A DNA stretch of 64,000 nucleotides, taken from JBEKHT01 sp049511715. GTDB taxonomy: Bacteria; Chloroflexota; Anaerolineae; Anaerolineales; RBG-16-64-43. The notes under the pieces are model-generated. The model saw only the letters and a program-made list of their open reading frames with translations, was not told the DNA's origin and did no database searches. The stretch spans positions 1-64,000 of the forward strand of contig JBEKXU010000016.1 in NCBI GenBank assembly GCA_049511715.1. Direction: 5' to 3'. A program made the position numbers and the translations under genes. Positions 1 through 8,671 of this stretch are shown here, piece after piece. How positions within the stretch are numbered: position 1 is the first letter of the stretch; every line of letters begins with the position of its first letter.

Positions 1-335
1 TGGATGGCTACGGCTGGATCGTCCTTTCGATCACCATCTTCGGCGGCTGGAATCCATTCCGAGCGGCCTTCGGAGTGTACCTGTTCTCCTTCCTGCAGTG
101 GCTCGGCCTCGTGCTGCAGCCTATCCTGCCCAACATCCCAACCCAGGTGCTGCAGGTGGCACCTTTCCCGCTGATGATCCTGACCCTGCTGCTGGTCAAC
201 ATTGGGAATGCCGAATGGGTCAATCGCATGTTGGCCACCTTGCCTGAAGGGACCCGCCGGCTGGTAGCCCGCCTCTTGCGGGCTTTGCGCGCCTTACCGC
301 CGGCCTCGCTGGGCGTTCCCTTCGACAGCGAATGA
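1..335 (+). CDS. ABC transporter permease, C-terminal fragment (nucleoside/BMP type)
   Basis: The window opens inside this gene; the frame runs from base 3 to a TGA at 333-335, giving about 110 residues. The tail has a GGWNPFRAAFG segment followed by hydrophobic stretches and a basic, Arg-rich cytoplasmic end. This pattern resembles the C terminus of BPD_transp_2 family permeases of the YufQ/NupQ (nucleoside or basic membrane protein) type, in which the glycine-rich turn joins the last two membrane helices. The partner permease, ATPase and binding protein would lie upstream, outside the window. With only the tail visible, the substrate cannot be set; a related sugar-type permease is possible. 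Confidence 0.55.
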   Translation, partial: DGYGWIVLSITIFGGWNPFRAAFGVYLFSFLQWLGLVLQPILPNIPTQVLQVAPFPLMILTLLLVNIGNAEWVNRMLATLPEGTRRLVARLLRALRALPPASLGVPFDSE

Positions 336-567
336 GGGAGATGGCCGGACTGCCCGTGCCCGGCTGACCGAAAAACCCAACAAGCCGTGAAAAAGGATCT
401 TGCCAGTTGAGGGCCAGGCCGTGCGTTCGGCCGAGGGCGGCTCCGTGCGCTCGCGGCGTCTTTTTCCTGGGCGCGCGGCTGGCCATTCTTGGGACCCGGA
501 GGCGCGGCGCGGACCCATCCAGGCCACGGCGAGCGCTCGTGACCATTCCCTTGAAAAGAGGAAACGC

Positions 568-1821
568 ATGAACTTCGTCGGTTACCGCTGTTCGACCTGC
601 TCGCGAGAGTACTCGCCGGATGAGGCCACGTACCTTTGTCCCGCGGACGGCGGGAATCTCGATGTCGTTCTGGACTACGGCGAGATTCGGGGTCGAGTCG
701 ACCCGCACGCCCTCTGGGCTTCTTCCCGGCACTCGATTTGGAGGTATCAGGAGCTGCTGCCGGCCGAGGCCCCGGGACCGGAGGGCACGCCCATGAGTGC
801 GGTAGGGTGGACGCCGATCTACGAGGAACCGTCTCTGGCTCGAGAGCTCGGGATTGGGCAGCTGTGGCTCAAGGATGAGGGGCGAAACCCGACCGGCTCC
901 CTCAAAGACCGAGCCAGCGCCGTAGTCCTCGCCCGTGCGAAGGAGATTGCCGCTCCGGTCATTGTTACGGCCTCCACCGGAAATGCGGGTGCTGCCCTGG
1001 CCGGGTTGGCGGCTGCCTGCGGCCAGCGGTCTGTGATCTTGGCCCCGCGAAACGCTCCGCCGGCCAAAGTGGCGCAGTTGTTGATTTACGGGGCGGCCGT
1101 CCTCTTGGTGGACGGGAACTACGACCAGGCCTTCGATCTCTCGATTGAAGCTTCGAAGGAATTCGGATGGTACTGCCGCAACACCGGTTACAACCCATTC
1201 ACCGCGGAAGGAAAGAAGACCGCCGCCTACGAGATCTGGGAGCAGGTTTTGGAGGGCAGCCCCACGACGCGCTCGAACTCAGTTCCACCGGCGGTTGTGG
1301 TATCCGTGGGCGATGGCAATATCATCAGCGGACTTTATAAGGGCTTTCAGGATCTCCACGCCCTCGGTTGGCTGGACCGAGTTCCGCGTCTGTTCGGAGT
1401 TCAGGCCAAGGGATCCGCCGCGATCGCCAGCGCCTGGCAGAGGGGAAGCGAGGAAATTATCCCCGTGTCTGCGGCCACGTTGGCGGACAGCATCTCGGTC
1501 GATCTGCCTCGCGACGGCGCGCGCGCCGTGCGGGCTGTGGTCCAATCCGGGGGAGCTTACCTGAAGGTTAGCGACGCGGACATCCTGGGGGCCATGGTGG
1601 ACCTGGGGCGGGTAGGGGTCTTCGCAGAGCCTGCGGCCGCCGCTGCCTATGCGGGGCTGCGGCAGGCGGTCCGGGAGGGCCGGTTGGGAGAGGGGGATCG
1701 TGCCCTGGTCCTGATCACCGGAAGCGGGCTGAAGGACGTTCGAGCGGCCTCGCAAGCGGTGGGGGAGGCGAAGGTCATTGAGCCCAGCCTGAAGGCGGTG
1801 AAGTCAGCGCTGGGGCTCTGA
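568..1821 (+). CDS. thrC: Threonine synthase
   Basis: A fold-type II PLP enzyme of 417 residues that converts O-phosphohomoserine to threonine in the cytoplasm. The PLP lysine is K113 in the motif NPTGSLKDRA, followed by the ASTGNAGAAL phosphate-binding loop. The N terminus carries a Cys-rich start (YRCSTCSREYS), typical of long bacterial/archaeal ThrC proteins with a zinc-ribbon-like head. The open frame extends upstream to about 400, but that part has no family resemblance, and the ATG at 568 follows a purine-rich AAAAGAGGAAA, so 568 is chosen. The gene stands alone and converges on the peptide transporter operon. A threonine-synthase-like paralogue of other specificity cannot be excluded. 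Confidence 0.9.
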   Translation: MNFVGYRCSTCSREYSPDEATYLCPADGGNLDVVLDYGEIRGRVDPHALWASSRHSIWRYQELLPAEAPGPEGTPMSAVGWTPIYEEPSLARELGIGQLWLKDEGRNPTGSLKDRASAVVLARAKEIAAPVIVTASTGNAGAALAGLAAACGQRSVILAPRNAPPAKVAQLLIYGAAVLLVDGNYDQAFDLSIEASKEFGWYCRNTGYNPFTAEGKKTAAYEIWEQVLEGSPTTRSNSVPPAVVVSVGDGNIISGLYKGFQDLHALGWLDRVPRLFGVQAKGSAAIASAWQRGSEEIIPVSAATLADSISVDLPRDGARAVRAVVQSGGAYLKVSDADILGAMVDLGRVGVFAEPAAAAAYAGLRQAVREGRLGEGDRALVLITGSGLKDVRAASQAVGEAKVIEPSLKAVKSALGL

Positions 1822-2191
1822 TCCGGATTCGGGGCGACGCCTCCGTCCGGATCTCTCCCGTGCAAGCGCCCGGGCCGAGAGGCTCAGGGCCGGTTGAGGC
1901 ACAGACCGGCCTGCCGTGGATTTCGTCAGGCCGGCGGCTGTTCCAAGGGAAGAAGCCCAAAAACCCGCGGGCGGGTTCGTGTCTCTTCTAGGCTAGGGGC
2001 GTATCGAGAAGTCATCGGGTATTGCTGGCCCGGCAGGTTGAGGCTGAGAAGGGTGATCCGGAGGTCTTCTCGTAGGAAAGACAGAGGGGCTTCGTGTTTA
2101 TGGTCCTGTGCGGGGCATGCCCGCGGAGAGGGCGGCGCGGCACTCCGCACGAGGCCAATGGCGTGGCGGAAGAGCCCCTCTTGCGATGGGC
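1822..2191. other. Intergenic region between convergent thrC and oppF
   Basis: 370 bases between convergent genes. I see no coding region with family resemblance. The only structure that stands out is the hairpin near 1959-1977, which reads as a terminator on the minus strand. Confidence 0.5.
1959..1977 (-). terminator. Possible terminator of the opp operon
   Basis: On the minus strand AACCC and GGGTT can pair around a six-base loop, and the 3' arm runs into TTTTT. It lies about 215 bases after the oppF stop. The stem is short, so this is a modest prediction. Confidence 0.35.
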
Positions 2192-3184
2192 TCATTTCAA
2201 GAGTTCTTCGGCGTAGTGGCAGGCGACTAGGTGCCCGGGCCGGATCTCCCGCAGCGGAGGTTCTTGGATCGAGCAGTTTTCCCGTGCGATCGGGCAGCGC
2301 GGGTGGAAGTGGCAGCCCGGAGGGGGGTTGATGGCATTGGGGATTTCGCCGGAGGGCATGGGCTCGGTTCGCCGGTGGCGCGGATCAGGGACCGGAACCG
2401 CTTCCAGCAAGGCCCGGGTATACGGGTGGGCGTAATGGCTGTAGACCTCGTTGATGGGACCCAGCTCGCAGAGCTTGCCCAGGTACAGGATGGCGATGCG
2501 ATTGCAGACGTACTTGGCGGTGGCTAGGTCGTGGGTGATGAACAAGTACGTCAGGTGGAACTCTTCCTTCATCTTCATCATCAGCTCGAGCAGGATGGCG
2601 CGGACCGACACATCGGCCATGGCAATCGGCTCATCGGCCACAATGAATTCTGGGGAAGTCACCAGGGCTCGTGCCAGGACCACGCGTTGGCGCTGGCCGC
2701 CGGAGATTTGATGCGGGAACAGGTCGTAGAACGCCTCCGGCGGATTCATGCCCACGGCCTGCAGGATTTCCATGACGTGATTGCGCCGTTCCGCGGGAGA
2801 CAATTCGGGCATGTGGATCCTGGCCGGGTGCCCGATGGCTTGGCCAATCGTCATTCTGGGGTTGAGGGATGCCAGCGGATCCTGGAAGACGATCTGCATT
2901 CGGGACCGCATGCGCCTCATCTGCTCCGATGACAGGCTCTCCAGGTCAATGCCATCGAAGACCACCCGGCCGGAGGTCGGGTCGTAAAGGCGCAACACCA
3001 GCCGACCGATCGTCGACTTGCCCGAGCCGCTCTCCCCGGCCAGCCCGAACACTTCGCCGCGGCGGATGGAAAAGGTGACGTCATCGACGGCTTTGACCGT
3101 GGGGATATTGCCGCGGTTGAGCAGCGAGGCAATGAATCCGCTCTGGACGGGGAAAAACTTCCGAAGATTCTCGACACGGATCAT
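2192..3184 (-). CDS. oppF: Peptide ABC transporter ATPase, OppF/DppF type
   Basis: Cytoplasmic ATPase subunit (330 residues) of a peptide/nickel-type importer. Walker A is GESGSGKST, the signature is SGGQRQR, Walker B ends in FIVADEP with a downstream His in FITHDLA. The C-terminal oligopeptide domain has the family Cys pattern (GCHFHPRCPIARENC), which in relatives can hold an Fe-S cluster. An in-frame GTG at 3211 has no ribosome binding site, while the ATG at 3184 follows GAGGGCGAGG, so 3184 is chosen. In Walker B the usual DEPVSALD reads DEPIAMADVSV, so the D-loop is unusual (AMAD in place of SALD). It is the last gene of the operon, 58 bases after oppD. Confidence 0.9.
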   Translation of the reverse strand: MIRVENLRKFFPVQSGFIASLLNRGNIPTVKAVDDVTFSIRRGEVFGLAGESGSGKSTIGRLVLRLYDPTSGRVVFDGIDLESLSSEQMRRMRSRMQIVFQDPLASLNPRMTIGQAIGHPARIHMPELSPAERRNHVMEILQAVGMNPPEAFYDLFPHQISGGQRQRVVLARALVTSPEFIVADEPIAMADVSVRAILLELMMKMKEEFHLTYLFITHDLATAKYVCNRIAILYLGKLCELGPINEVYSHYAHPYTRALLEAVPVPDPRHRRTEPMPSGEIPNAINPPPGCHFHPRCPIARENCSIQEPPLREIRPGHLVACHYAEELLK

Positions 3185-3242
3185 GTCCTCGCCCTCTAGG
3201 GCGACGCGCACGGGCGCTTTGCGGTCGGCGACCGGGTCTGGC

Positions 3243-4256
3243 TTAGGCGTTGTGCACCTCGTGTCTCTCGCTGGAGCCGCGGCCCTCGTGCTCCTGGTAG
3301 AGCCAGCACGAAGCCAGATGGTCGCCGATCACCGGCTCAAATTCCGGTTCTTCCTTGGAACAGATGTCCATGACCAGGGGGCAGCGGGGGTGAAAGCGGC
3401 ATCCCTTGGGAGGATGCAGAAGGCTGGGGGGCTGTCCGCCCATCTTGTACAGTTCGGCGCTGTTCAGTTCGATATTGGGGACCGACTTCAGCAGACCCTG
3501 GGTGTAGGGGTGTTTCGGGTTCGCGAAGACCTCCTCGGCCGTTCCGACCTCCGCCAGCCTGGCGGCATACATGACCGCTACACGGTCTGCCACCTCGGCC
3601 ACCACCCCGATATTGTGCGTGATGAGCAGAATGGTCAGGTTAAACTCCTTCTGGAGCTCTTTGAGCAAGTCGAGGATCTTCGCTTCGACGATCACGTCCA
3701 GGGAGGTGGTCGGCTCGTCGGCAATGACCAGTTTTGCCCGCAAGGCCAGCGCCAGGGAGATCATCACCCGCTGGCGCATCCCGCCGGACATTTGGTGCGG
3801 GTACTCTTTCAGGCGCTCGCGCCGGATCCCCAGCCGCTCGACCAGTTCTTCGGCCCGCTTCTTGGCCGCCGCCCCGCTGGTCTTCGGCTCGTGGGTGAGA
3901 ACCGTTTCCGTCAGGTGGTCGAGGATGCTTTCGACCGGATCCAGCGAGGTCATGGGATCCTGGAAGACCATCCCGATCTCGGCGCCGCGGATCTCCGGCA
4001 TCTTCCCCGCGGGAAGCTCCATCAGATTGCGCCCGTCAAACCAGAGTTCTCCGGCGGTGATTCTGGCGGGAACTTCGTGCAGGCGCATCAGCGCTTTGCC
4101 AATCGTGGATTTGCCGCAGCCCGATTCGCCCACCAGGCCGAGGATCTCCCCGCGGCGGATGTCGAGGGAAAGGTTGTCGACGGCGCGCACAGGACCCGCC
4201 CGGGTCCCATACTCCACGGTGAGATTGCGGATGGAGTAGAGGATATCCTCTGGCAT
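3243..4256 (-). CDS. oppD: Peptide ABC transporter ATPase, OppD/DppD type
   Basis: Second ATPase (337 residues) of the same importer. Visible motifs are Walker A GESGCGKST, signature SGGMRQR, Walker B LVIADEPTTSLD, switch His in LITHN, and a C-terminal Cys-rich oligopeptide domain (GCRFHPRCPLVMDIC). Its ATG at 4256 overlaps the oppC stop as TGATG, which indicates translational coupling and fixes the start; the longer frame to 4367 lies inside oppC. OppD and OppF normally form a heterodimer that drives the OppB/OppC channel, and the complete gene set here supports that. Confidence 0.93.
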   Translation of the reverse strand: MPEDILYSIRNLTVEYGTRAGPVRAVDNLSLDIRRGEILGLVGESGCGKSTIGKALMRLHEVPARITAGELWFDGRNLMELPAGKMPEIRGAEIGMVFQDPMTSLDPVESILDHLTETVLTHEPKTSGAAAKKRAEELVERLGIRRERLKEYPHQMSGGMRQRVMISLALALRAKLVIADEPTTSLDVIVEAKILDLLKELQKEFNLTILLITHNIGVVAEVADRVAVMYAARLAEVGTAEEVFANPKHPYTQGLLKSVPNIELNSAELYKMGGQPPSLLHPPKGCRFHPRCPLVMDICSKEEPEFEPVIGDHLASCWLYQEHEGRGSSERHEVHNA

Positions 4257-5539
4257 CAGCGCTCCCGCAGCTTGGGGTTGTAGATCTCCATCAGCCCCTC
4301 GCCCATTAGGGTAAAGGCCAATACGACCATCAGGATGGCCAGGCCGGGGAAGGTGATCATCCACCAAGCCGTCTGGATGAACGTCTGGCCGCGGGCCAGG
4401 TCAATCCCCCAGTCCGCCATCGTCGGCGGCAAACCCAGGCCCAGGAAGGACAGGCCAGCGCCGGTCAGGATGGCGTCCGCCACGTTGACGGAAAAGATGA
4501 TGGCGACGGATTGGATGACGTTCGGGAAGACATATTGGCTCAAGATTTCTAGGCGCCGTGCCCCAATGCTCCGAGCGGCTTCGACGTAGACCTCCTCCTT
4601 GACGGAAAGAGTCTGCCCGCGCACGATCCGGTAGTAGGTTGGAACATACAGCACGGAGATGGCGACGATGATGTTCAGCATGCTTGGGCCCAGCACCGCC
4701 GTGATCGCGATCGCCAGGATCAGGCCCGGGAAGGCGTAAAGGCTGTCCATCAAGAGGCTTAGCAGCCGGTCGAACAAGCCGCCGCCAAAGCCCGCCAGCA
4801 GGCCCAGGGGGACCCCGACAAGCAGGGACACAATGGAGGAACTGAATCCAATCGTGAGGGCAATTCGCGTTCCCCATAACAAGCGACTCAAGACATCCTG
4901 ACCGATATCGTTGGTCCCCAGGATGAATCCGCCTGCAGAAAAGGCCCCTCCCTGGATCGGGGCGGCCTCCCGTAGCGAGGGAAAACTTGCTGCGACGCTC
5001 TTGAATTGTGACTCCTGGACTACCGAGGCGTTGTCCTGGCCGTCGACAACGGCATGCAGGGTCTCTTGGAGGGAAGGATATCGGTCAATGACTGGGCGCA
5101 GGCGCAGCCCGCGCGGCTCATCCTTGATCTGCTCGTCGATCTTCTGCGATTCTGTGTTCAGGGCCCCGGCGGTCGGATATCCTTCGACAACGCTGATCTG
5201 TGGTCGGTTCGCATCCGGAGGAACGGCCAGATCCTGCAGGCTCTTGACGGAGGACTTTTTGGGCACGATCAAGACCGGCATGTCCACGTGGGCCTCCGGC
5301 GCAAGGAAGGGCGGCCCGACCTGAACAAAGGGGGAGTACGGAGCGAACAGCCCGGGGAAGAGGGCCACAATGATGAAGGCGACCACCGCAACCCCTCCGA
5401 TGGCGACAAACCACCAGTCGGCACCGTACCAGCGGCGAGCCATGAGCAGCCGCCGGACGAAGCCCACCCGGTTGAGTTCCACCTCCCAGGATGCGCCTTC
5501 GGGTAAGATCTCGGGAGTCTCGACAGGGTTCTTGGGCAC
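4256..5539 (-). CDS. oppC: Peptide ABC transporter permease OppC with a large extracytoplasmic insertion
   Basis: Membrane permease of the importer, 427 residues where relatives have about 290-310. Residues about 43-63 form the first membrane helix. The usual short loop (LFAPYSPF to LGTNDIGQDVLSR) is interrupted by about 120 extra residues (roughly 83-203). The remainder is a standard permease: five hydrophobic segments and the ATPase-contacting EAA loop (EAARSIGARRLEIL, about 310-323). The insert has the look of a periplasmic binding-protein lobe: a VPKKSSVKSLQDL stretch, then VVEG, then LHAVVDGQDNASVV. It should face the outside. The frame is continuous, so this is not a frameshift. It lies 2 bases after oppB. 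Confidence 0.9.
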   Translation of the reverse strand: MPKNPVETPEILPEGASWEVELNRVGFVRRLLMARRWYGADWWFVAIGGVAVVAFIIVALFPGLFAPYSPFVQVGPPFLAPEAHVDMPVLIVPKKSSVKSLQDLAVPPDANRPQISVVEGYPTAGALNTESQKIDEQIKDEPRGLRLRPVIDRYPSLQETLHAVVDGQDNASVVQESQFKSVAASFPSLREAAPIQGGAFSAGGFILGTNDIGQDVLSRLLWGTRIALTIGFSSSIVSLLVGVPLGLLAGFGGGLFDRLLSLLMDSLYAFPGLILAIAITAVLGPSMLNIIVAISVLYVPTYYRIVRGQTLSVKEEVYVEAARSIGARRLEILSQYVFPNVIQSVAIIFSVNVADAILTGAGLSFLGLGLPPTMADWGIDLARGQTFIQTAWWMITFPGLAILMVVLAFTLMGEGLMEIYNPKLRER

Positions 5540-5541
5540 GG

Positions 5542-6639
5542 CTAGTACTTCACTCGTGGATCAACGATGGAATAGATCACATCGACTGCCAGGCTAATGA
5601 GGGCAACCAGAAGCGCGAATACGGTGATGACGCTCTGGACCGCGGTGTAGTCCCGGGCGGATATGCGCTCGACCAAGTAGCTGCCCATGCCCGGCCACGA
5701 GAACACCGTCTCGGTCAGGACAGCGCCGGCCAGCAGGATGGCGACCTGCAGGCCAATCAAAGTGATCACGGGGATCATGGCATTTTTCAGAGCGTGCCCG
5801 TAGACCACGGCCCGTTCCCGGATGCCGCGGGCGCGTGCGGCGGCGATGTAGTCGGTGTGCAGCGTCTCGATGACATTGATGCGGGTCATGCGAACAAAAA
5901 CCCCGGACAGGATCAGTCCCAGGGTCAGGGTTGGCAAGACAAGGTGCTGGAGAACGGAGAAGAACGCGGGCCAGTTCCCGGAAATCAGGGCATCCAGGCT
6001 GTAGATGTTGGTGACGGTCTTGAGGGTCGTGCCGATGATGGGGTCAATGCGGCCGGAGATCGGAAGCCATTTGAGGACGATGCCGAAGAACAGCTGAAGG
6101 ATTAGGCCCAGCCAGAATACTGGCAGGGAATAGATCACCACCGCATAGATTCGCATCCCAAAATCGGTCGCGTGCTTGCGGTTCGCAGCGGCCAGCGCCC
6201 CGCCGAAGATCCCGATCAAGAGGGCCAGAATCGAGGAGGGTACGATGAGCTCCAGCGTGGCGGGGAAGCGCTCGCTCATTTCGGCGATGATCGGGCGGTG
6301 GCCGCCGATGAGCGAATTCCCAAACCGGAGTGTGACCATGCTCCACAGGAACCGGCCGTATTGCACGATCAGGGGATCGTTGAGTCCAAGTGCGGCCCGC
6401 ATGTCCTGGATCTGCTGTGGGGTGCCTTTTGGGCCCAAGGCCGAGGTCACTGGGTCCCCCGGCATTACTCTCAGCACGATGAAGACCATCGTCCCCAAGA
6501 TGAAAACCATCGGCAGGGTCAGGACGATCCGGGTGAGGATGTAACGGCGCAGGCCCGGCGAGCCTCGGAGGAAAACGATGGCCAGCCCGAGGAGAGAGGG
6601 GACGCCAATTAATAGTGCGATGATTGCAATCGGGGACAC
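5542..6639 (-). CDS. oppB: Peptide ABC transporter permease OppB with extra N-terminal helix
   Basis: Permease of 365 residues; relatives are usually near 310-330. The familiar start (RRYILTRIVLTLPMVF) appears only at about residue 31, after an additional hydrophobic helix (residues about 3-24). No ATG, GTG or TTG lies between that helix and the canonical region, so the extra helix appears to be translated; the only available start is the GTG at 6639, which lacks a clear ribosome binding site. Typical family features follow: MPGDP near residue 60, and the EAA-type loop IAAARARGIRERAVVYGHALKN. It lies between oppA, with a strong hairpin in the gap, and oppC. Confidence 0.9.
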   Translation of the reverse strand: MSPIAIIALLIGVPSLLGLAIVFLRGSPGLRRYILTRIVLTLPMVFILGTMVFIVLRVMPGDPVTSALGPKGTPQQIQDMRAALGLNDPLIVQYGRFLWSMVTLRFGNSLIGGHRPIIAEMSERFPATLELIVPSSILALLIGIFGGALAAANRKHATDFGMRIYAVVIYSLPVFWLGLILQLFFGIVLKWLPISGRIDPIIGTTLKTVTNIYSLDALISGNWPAFFSVLQHLVLPTLTLGLILSGVFVRMTRINVIETLHTDYIAAARARGIRERAVVYGHALKNAMIPVITLIGLQVAILLAGAVLTETVFSWPGMGSYLVERISARDYTAVQSVITVFALLVALISLAVDVIYSIVDPRVKY

Positions 6640-6662
6640 GGATTATGCCGATTAGGCAGAGG

Positions 6663-6694
6663 GATTGGGGCGGGGAGACTTCCCCGCCCCAATC
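6663..6694 (-). terminator. Intercistronic stem-loop between oppA and oppB
   Basis: A perfect 14-bp stem (GATTGGGGCGGGGA paired with its complement) with a 4-base loop lies 10 bases past the oppA stop and before the oppB start. No T-run follows on the minus strand. Such hairpins between a binding-protein gene and its permease genes commonly attenuate transcription or protect the upstream mRNA, so that the binding protein is made in excess. That role is inferred. Confidence 0.65.
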
Positions 6695-6704
6695 GGGGTA
6701 CAGC

Positions 6705-8444
6705 CTATTGTGCGCTCTTGCTGAGCGTGGAGTAGTTGAACTCGAGGTCCGGCCCGATGTTCAAGGTCTCGGGCGTCGCAAAGTTGGACGAGCCTTTGAT
6801 GTTGCTCCGATAGACCACGTGCTCGGCCGAGAAGAAGATGGGCAGCGTCACGACCATGTCGGCATAGATCTGCTGGGCCTGCTGGTACTCAGCCGTTCGC
6901 TTGGCCGTGTCGGTTTCGATATCGGCCTGCTGCAGCAGTGTGACCAACTGCTTGGCCTCGGCGTTGATCGGGATGCCGGTCGTGCTGCCCGTGGCCGGAA
7001 GAGTGACATTGGTGCCTTCCCCGCGGTTGTTGACGAACGGATCCATGTAGTCGGAGGGGTCCGGGTAGTCGAAGAACCAACCGAGGACGCCAGCGGGGTA
7101 GGTTTTGCCGCTCGTCAGCGCAGGCACATACGTGCTCCATTCTTGGGCTTGCAGGGTCACCTGAATGGCGCCCGTGGCCTCGAGCTGGGTCTTGATCAAC
7201 TGCATCCATTGAGCAGTCGAGGCGCCGTAGTGCTCAGGCGGGTACCAGAGCGTGAGCTTCAGGGGATTCGAGGCCGTGTATCCCGACTTGGCCAGGAAGG
7301 CCTTGGCCGCGTCCAGGTTCGGAGCCTGGTACATGGTATCGAAAGCCTGGTCGGCTCCCAGGAAACCTGGCGGGATCTGCGAATAGAGCGGGGTGACCTG
7401 GCCCTGGTAGACCGTATCGGCAATCGCGTTGCGGTCGATGGCCGAGGCGACCGCCTTGCACACATTCGGGTCGTTGAAGGGCGCCATCGTATGGTTCAGA
7501 TCCAGGAACTGAATGCGGCCGCCGCTGAGGGTTCCGATCGTCAGGCCGGAGACTCCCTTGAGCTGGGTCAGCTGATCGGGAGAAAGCAACCGCCAAGCGA
7601 CGTCAATCTCGCCGCTCTGGACGGCCAGGGCCATCGTGGTGGGAGAGGAGTACAGTCGTACGATGACCTGCTTGACCTGCGGCGTCAAATCCCCTGTGTA
7701 GTAGGGATTGGGCTTGAAGACCATCTGCGTGTCCGGGTCGTATTGGGCGATGTACCAGGGGCCCACGCCGTAGATAGGGGCGACCGGATTCGTTACGCAC
7801 TTGTCGACCGGGAAGTTGTTCGGGTCCGCAGGAACATACGGCGAGGTGGCCAACAGCCCGGGGAAGAACCCGATCGGCGACACCAGGGTGAAGACCAGGG
7901 TCTTGTCATCCGGTGCTGTGATGCTCTTCACGTAGGGCACGGCCAAGGAATCGGCCACATCGTTCGGGCACTTGGGCCCGATCGTGAGCAGGCGGTTGAG
8001 CTGCTGCGCGTAAAGGGTCGCCGTCAGCGGGGTGCCGTCGCCGAATTTGATGCCATCCTTTAGAGTAAAGGTCCAGGTCAGGCCATCCTTGGAGACGGTG
8101 CCCATGTCAGTTGCCAGACCGGGCTCCAGGTCCGTGGTCCCGGGCTTCCACCGGATCAGGCCGTAGTCGATATTCTTGATCACTTCCCAGTCACGGATGG
8201 AATAGGCGTCACCGGGATCGAGGCTGGCAATCTTGTCCGTAGTACCGATAATGATGGTGTCCGGGCTGGATGTCGCGGAAGTAGCGCTCGCGGCGGGGGC
8301 AACCGTCGGAGCCGGTGCCATGGTTGGCGCCTCGGTGGGCGCGGGGGCCGCAGTTGGCACGGCCGTTGCCGCCGGCGCGCAGCCCACCAGGATCAAGCTG
8401 GCCAGGACCACGGCGCTCAAAATGAGGTTCAGATTGCGTTTCAT
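6705..8444 (-). CDS. oppA: Peptide ABC transporter substrate-binding lipoprotein, family 5
   Basis: Extracytoplasmic solute-binding protein of 579 residues. The N terminus is a lipoprotein signal peptide with lipobox LVGC (Cys at about residue 22), followed by an Ala/Pro/Thr-rich linker and the SBP_bac_5 fold, recognised from IKFGDGTPLTA, a central domain and a NNRGEGTN segment. It would be anchored by a diacylglyceryl Cys outside the membrane and hand peptides to OppBC. The ATG follows AGGAGGAGA at good spacing. It is the first gene of the operon, with a clear promoter at 8643-8671 and a leader of about 190 bases. Substrate (di- or oligopeptide, nickel, sugar) is not decidable from sequence alone. 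Confidence 0.92.
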   Translation of the reverse strand: MKRNLNLILSAVVLASLILVGCAPAATAVPTAAPAPTEAPTMAPAPTVAPAASATSATSSPDTIIIGTTDKIASLDPGDAYSIRDWEVIKNIDYGLIRWKPGTTDLEPGLATDMGTVSKDGLTWTFTLKDGIKFGDGTPLTATLYAQQLNRLLTIGPKCPNDVADSLAVPYVKSITAPDDKTLVFTLVSPIGFFPGLLATSPYVPADPNNFPVDKCVTNPVAPIYGVGPWYIAQYDPDTQMVFKPNPYYTGDLTPQVKQVIVRLYSSPTTMALAVQSGEIDVAWRLLSPDQLTQLKGVSGLTIGTLSGGRIQFLDLNHTMAPFNDPNVCKAVASAIDRNAIADTVYQGQVTPLYSQIPPGFLGADQAFDTMYQAPNLDAAKAFLAKSGYTASNPLKLTLWYPPEHYGASTAQWMQLIKTQLEATGAIQVTLQAQEWSTYVPALTSGKTYPAGVLGWFFDYPDPSDYMDPFVNNRGEGTNVTLPATGSTTGIPINAEAKQLVTLLQQADIETDTAKRTAEYQQAQQIYADMVVTLPIFFSAEHVVYRSNIKGSSNFATPETLNIGPDLEFNYSTLSKSAQ

Positions 8445-8642
8445 GAAGGATCTCCTCCTGATTGGGCTACGGTGCCAAATTGGCGAACAGGGAAACGGCC
8501 CTTGGCGATACGCATCACCTTCTTCCCAAGAATGAGTGCGGAATGAGGCCCCTTCAAATATACGCGTTCCTTACCACATTGCTGTGGGTGCATCGGCCCA
8601 GCTAGTTCCCGTGGACAGATGGCCAAAAAGGGGTCTGCAGGA

Positions 8643-8671
8643 AGTATACACCTCTCCGGGTCATTGTTCAA
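8643..8671 (-). promoter_or_regulatory. Promoter of the opp operon
   Basis: On the minus strand a -35 TTGAAC (8671-8666) and a -10 TATACT (8648-8643) are separated by exactly 17 bases. The -35 overlaps the last codons of the upstream membrane-protein gene. Transcription from here leaves a leader of about 190 bases before the oppA ATG. Confidence 0.7.

Noticed and set aside
6624..8063. 479-codon plus-strand open frame over oppA
   Set aside because: Mirrors the high-GC third codon positions of oppA; no motif or ribosome binding site.
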